Shown here: one piece after another, positions 61,751 to 64,000 of the stretch
How the letters are laid out: the number at the start of each line of letters is the position of its first letter
How positions within the stretch are numbered: the first letter of the stretch is position 1
Source: Bradyrhizobium sp. NAS96.2
GTDB taxonomy: Bacteria; Pseudomonadota; Alphaproteobacteria; Rhizobiales; Xanthobacteraceae
Direction: 5' to 3'
Assembly: GCF_001908235.1 (NCBI RefSeq)
Contig: NZ_LGHK01000081.1
Location: 1-64,000 of the forward strand
Length of the DNA: 64,000 nucleotides
Notes under the pieces: model-generated
Seen by the model: only the letters and a program-made list of their open reading frames with translations
What the model was told of the DNA's origin: nothing
Databases searched by the model: none
Program-made: the position numbers and the translations under genes

Positions 61751-62451
61751 GAGGGAGACAGCAAGCCTTTTCTCAGGTCCTGCCGGACGGTCACTTCTGA
61801 CCCGATCCGGCGCGTGATGAGGTCGCCATTGTCAGCGATCGCATGCGCGACCTGCGGCTCACGCGACAGTCGACCCAGGAATTCGCGTGCGATCCCGTCG
61901 AATCCATCGGTTTGCCAGCCGTCCAGCGCGCGCATCAGATGCCGCGCAAAGCTTTCCGTGACCTGAACCGCGCCGGCCTCGCCGAACCCCTCCTGATCCA
62001 GTGCGGTAGCGAGCGGATACAGGCCAGCGTCCGTGTCGGTCATCGCAACAGTCCGGATCATGGCGCCGAACACCAGCCAGCGCGGAGGCTTGTCCTCCTT
62101 CGCTGATGGCGGCCAGCCAAGCCGCCCGCCGCCAACAAGGCCACCGTCGACACGGACCGTGTCGGGCCAGTCGATCGCGATCGCCTTGTTCGGCGGTGCG
62201 TAGGCACGCAAGGCATCGGTCAGCGCCACCATCCCCGCGTAGAAGGCGCGGCGCGCGGTGTGCAATGGCTCGCTCGGTTCGAGCACGACTGCGAACTCGG
62301 CAAGATCGAACCGCCCCACATAGGTCAGTGTACCTGCCCCACTCGCATTTGCGATATCGATTGCGTGGGCAAAGGCGTCACGACTTTCGCGCAGCCTCAC
62401 CAGCGTGAATGGCGGAGGCAGATTGATGGGCTCCGAAACCGCAGAGCGCAT
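61714..62451 (-). CDS. Biotin/lipoate-ligase-like protein without the catalytic Lys
   Basis: 245 residues from ATG 62451 with a BPL/LplA-type fold signature: GAGTLTYVGRFDLAEFAVVLEPSEPL and AIAIDWPDTVRVDGGLVGGGRLGWP. In true ligases the second motif reads KWPND...K(L/A)xGIL; here the ATP-site Lys and the following Lys are absent and GGGRLGWP replaces the loop. So it probably does not form acyl-AMP but may bind a cofactor or carrier. First gene of the accessory operon, divergent to the ferredoxin-like protein. Confidence 0.78.
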   Translation of the reverse strand: MRSAVSEPINLPPPFTLVRLRESRDAFAHAIDIANASGAGTLTYVGRFDLAEFAVVLEPSEPLHTARRAFYAGMVALTDALRAYAPPNKAIAIDWPDTVRVDGGLVGGGRLGWPPSAKEDKPPRWLVFGAMIRTVAMTDTDAGLYPLATALDQEGFGEAGAVQVTESFARHLMRALDGWQTDGFDGIAREFLGRLSREPQVAHAIADNGDLITRRIGSEVTVRQDLRKGLLSPSWLDPNLGGPRS

Positions 62452-62514
62452 GGGGGCTGTCGGTGTCAGTCGGACCTCCAGCTTCCTTTTCCTTTCTCGT
62501 GAGAATAACTTAAT

Positions 62515-62544
62515 CGAGCAGAAGGATTGACGCGAGTCTGCTCG
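62515..62544. promoter_or_regulatory. Inverted repeat in the divergent accessory promoter
   Basis: CGAGCAGA (62515-62522) and TCTGCTCG (62537-62544) are perfect 8-base complements 14 bases apart, in the 132-base spacer between the ligase-like gene and the ferredoxin-like gene. Spacing suits a dimeric regulator. Confidence 0.5.
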
Positions 62545-62583
62545 CGATCGTTCCCTGCCTCTCGGTGAGGTAAGCGGCTGCGC

Positions 62584-64000
62584 ATGTCCGAACCGCCAAA
62601 AGCGATCCTGATCTGCTCGTGCGAGGACACGATGCGTCTCGACACGGGCGCGATCAGGCGTGGATGCCGCAAAAGCGAAATCGCCGGATTCCGTCAGCTC
62701 TGCCGTGCTGAGCTCGATCATTTTCGCAACGCGGCGAAGGCGGATGGACCACTCATCGTCGGCTGCACCCAGGAGGCGGCGCTGTTTGGCGAGGAAGCGA
62801 AGGAACGTGCCGGGACGATGGAATTCGTCAACCTTCGGGAGACGGCCGGCTGGTCGGCGGAGGGTGCGAAGGCGGGCCCAAAAATGGCAGCTCTGCTTGC
62901 AGCGGCGTCGGAGGCAATGCCCGATTTTCCGTTTGTCACCCTGTCGAGCGGAGGGGTGGTCCTGATCTACGGCCGCGACGAAGTGGCGATTGAAGCTGGC
63001 CGACTGCTTGCCGAGCATCTCGACGTGACGGTCATGATCACAAGGCCAGCACAAATCATGCCGCCGGCAACGACGTTGTTCCCTATTGTCAAGGGAACGA
63101 TCCGCAACGCCCGGGGCTATCTGGGAGCGTTCGAGCTGACAGTCGACGACTATGCGGCCCCGCACCCCTCCTCACGCAACGCGCTCGTCTTCAAAGCTCC
63201 GCGCAACGACCTGACATCGCGCTGCGACATCGTCCTTGATCTCTCGGGCGGAACGCCGCTTTTCTCCGCCCACGAACTGCGCGACGGCTATCTCCGTGCC
63301 GACCCGCGAGATCCGGCTGCGATGCTGCGTGTAGTGCTGAGGGCGCGCGACCTCGTCGGCAGCTTCGACAAGCCCAAATACGTCAATTTTACCCCCGAGA
63401 TTTGCGTCCATTCGCGCTCGAAATTGACGGGTTGCCATCGATGCCTCGATCTCTGCCCGACCGGAGCGATCAGCCCGGATGGCGATCATGTCAGGATCAA
63501 TGCGGAAGTCTGTGCCGGTTGCGGGCAGTGCGCCGCGGCCTGTCCGACGGGCGCAGCGACCTATGCCTTGCCGCCGGCCGACGCCCTGCTTCACAAATTG
63601 CGCGCGACGCTGCTGACCTATCGTGAAGCCGGCGGCTCGAATGCGGTTATCCTGTTTCACGATGGCCAACAAGGCACTGCGCTGATCGATGCTCTCGCCC
63701 GCCACGGCGACGGGCTTCCTGCCAACGTGCTGCCGTTCATCGTCAACGAGGTGACGCAGGTCGGCCTCGAAGCGATTGCAGCCTCCTTTGCCTATGGCAC
63801 GGCGGCAATCCGTTTCCTGCTACGGGCCAAACCGCGTCACGATGTCGCCGGTCTTCGCCGAACCATAGCGATGGCTGATGCGATTGTTGTCGGGCTTGGC
63901 TTTTCCGGCCAACGTGTCTCAACCATCGAAACGGATGATCCCGATGTGCTGGGAGACGTGCTGCGGGCCATCGAACCCGCGCCGGCCGCAAAGACTCCCG
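62584..64000 (+). CDS. Ferredoxin-like 4Fe-4S protein of the formate dehydrogenase region, 3' end outside window
   Basis: At least 472 residues, open to the right edge. MSEPPKAILICSCEDTMRLDTGAIRRGC starts the protein and the first ~270 residues contain a conserved unknown domain with several Cys. Then two ferredoxin clusters follow: CHRCLDLCPTGAI and CAGCGQCAAACPTGAATY (about residues 290-330). This matches the large 4Fe-4S binding protein always found beside DUF3305/DUF3306 in formate dehydrogenase loci. Likely electron carrier or assembly factor. Divergent from the accessory operon. Confidence 0.82.
   Translation, partial: MSEPPKAILICSCEDTMRLDTGAIRRGCRKSEIAGFRQLCRAELDHFRNAAKADGPLIVGCTQEAALFGEEAKERAGTMEFVNLRETAGWSAEGAKAGPKMAALLAAASEAMPDFPFVTLSSGGVVLIYGRDEVAIEAGRLLAEHLDVTVMITRPAQIMPPATTLFPIVKGTIRNARGYLGAFELTVDDYAAPHPSSRNALVFKAPRNDLTSRCDIVLDLSGGTPLFSAHELRDGYLRADPRDPAAMLRVVLRARDLVGSFDKPKYVNFTPEICVHSRSKLTGCHRCLDLCPTGAISPDGDHVRINAEVCAGCGQCAAACPTGAATYALPPADALLHKLRATLLTYREAGGSNAVILFHDGQQGTALIDALARHGDGLPANVLPFIVNEVTQVGLEAIAASFAYGTAAIRFLLRAKPRHDVAGLRRTIAMADAIVVGLGFSGQRVSTIETDDPDVLGDVLRAIEPAPAAKTP

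Overview
The window is high-GC alphaproteobacterial DNA and most resembles Bradyrhizobium or a close relative in the Nitrobacteraceae. The reasons are the family content (DUF3305/DUF3306/DUF6352/DUF6505 beside formate dehydrogenase, many LysR/MarR/TetR regulators paired with MFS pumps), the Bradyrhizobium-style intergenic palindromes, and the 40-residue single-helix peptide at 53.1 kb. No rRNA, tRNA, CRISPR array, prophage or transposase gene was recognised.

Region 1 (1-22.5 kb) is a mosaic of small regulator/effector modules, several with a readable operator in the divergent promoter. It holds an orphan solute-binding protein merged in frame with an MFS transporter, an OhrR/Ohr peroxide module with two palindromic operators, two DHA2-type exporters each beside a LysR gene, an M20 peptidase, a DUF1127-GNAT fusion, a MarR/DUF899/EamA group, a MarR-GNAT fusion gene whose operator abuts the start codon, and a peptide-deformylase-like protein that has lost its key residues. 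Region 2 (22.5-32.6 kb) is repeat-rich. It has three full copies and one half copy of one palindromic element, a large inverted-repeat element, a truncated AraC gene, and redox/detoxification genes (Acg-like nitroreductase, GST with TetR, SDRs, metallo-beta-lactamase fold hydrolase).

Region 3 (32.6-49 kb) is a coherent aromatic-acid catabolic island with two divergent operons. The plus-strand operon encodes a three-component Rieske dioxygenase (reductase, alpha, beta, ferredoxin), a cis-diol dehydrogenase, a TetR regulator and two extradiol-dioxygenase-like VOC proteins, one apparently catalytic and one lacking metal ligands. The minus-strand operon encodes an ACMSD-type amidohydrolase, an unknown protein, an acyl-CoA ligase, a C-C hydrolase, a hydroxydienoate hydratase and a periplasmic binding protein. 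The set matches a meta-cleavage route for a carboxylated aromatic, with p-cumate as the closest known parallel. Class I PHA synthase and an MFS_3 transporter follow.

Region 4 (49.5-53.2 kb) carries an M20 peptidase remnant, a monomeric NADP-isocitrate dehydrogenase and the 40-residue peptide. Region 5 (53.3-64 kb) is a membrane-bound, periplasmic formate dehydrogenase locus. It has the three structural subunits, a Tat-signal peptide protein, an HTH-TorD fusion chaperone with a palindrome upstream, and an overlapping accessory operon (lipoate-ligase-like, DUF6505, DUF6352 with a frameshift, DUF3305, DUF3306). A divergent ferredoxin-like protein is cut by the window end. The HTH-TorD fusion with its palindrome, and the pseudo-ligase, are the most unusual items in the window.
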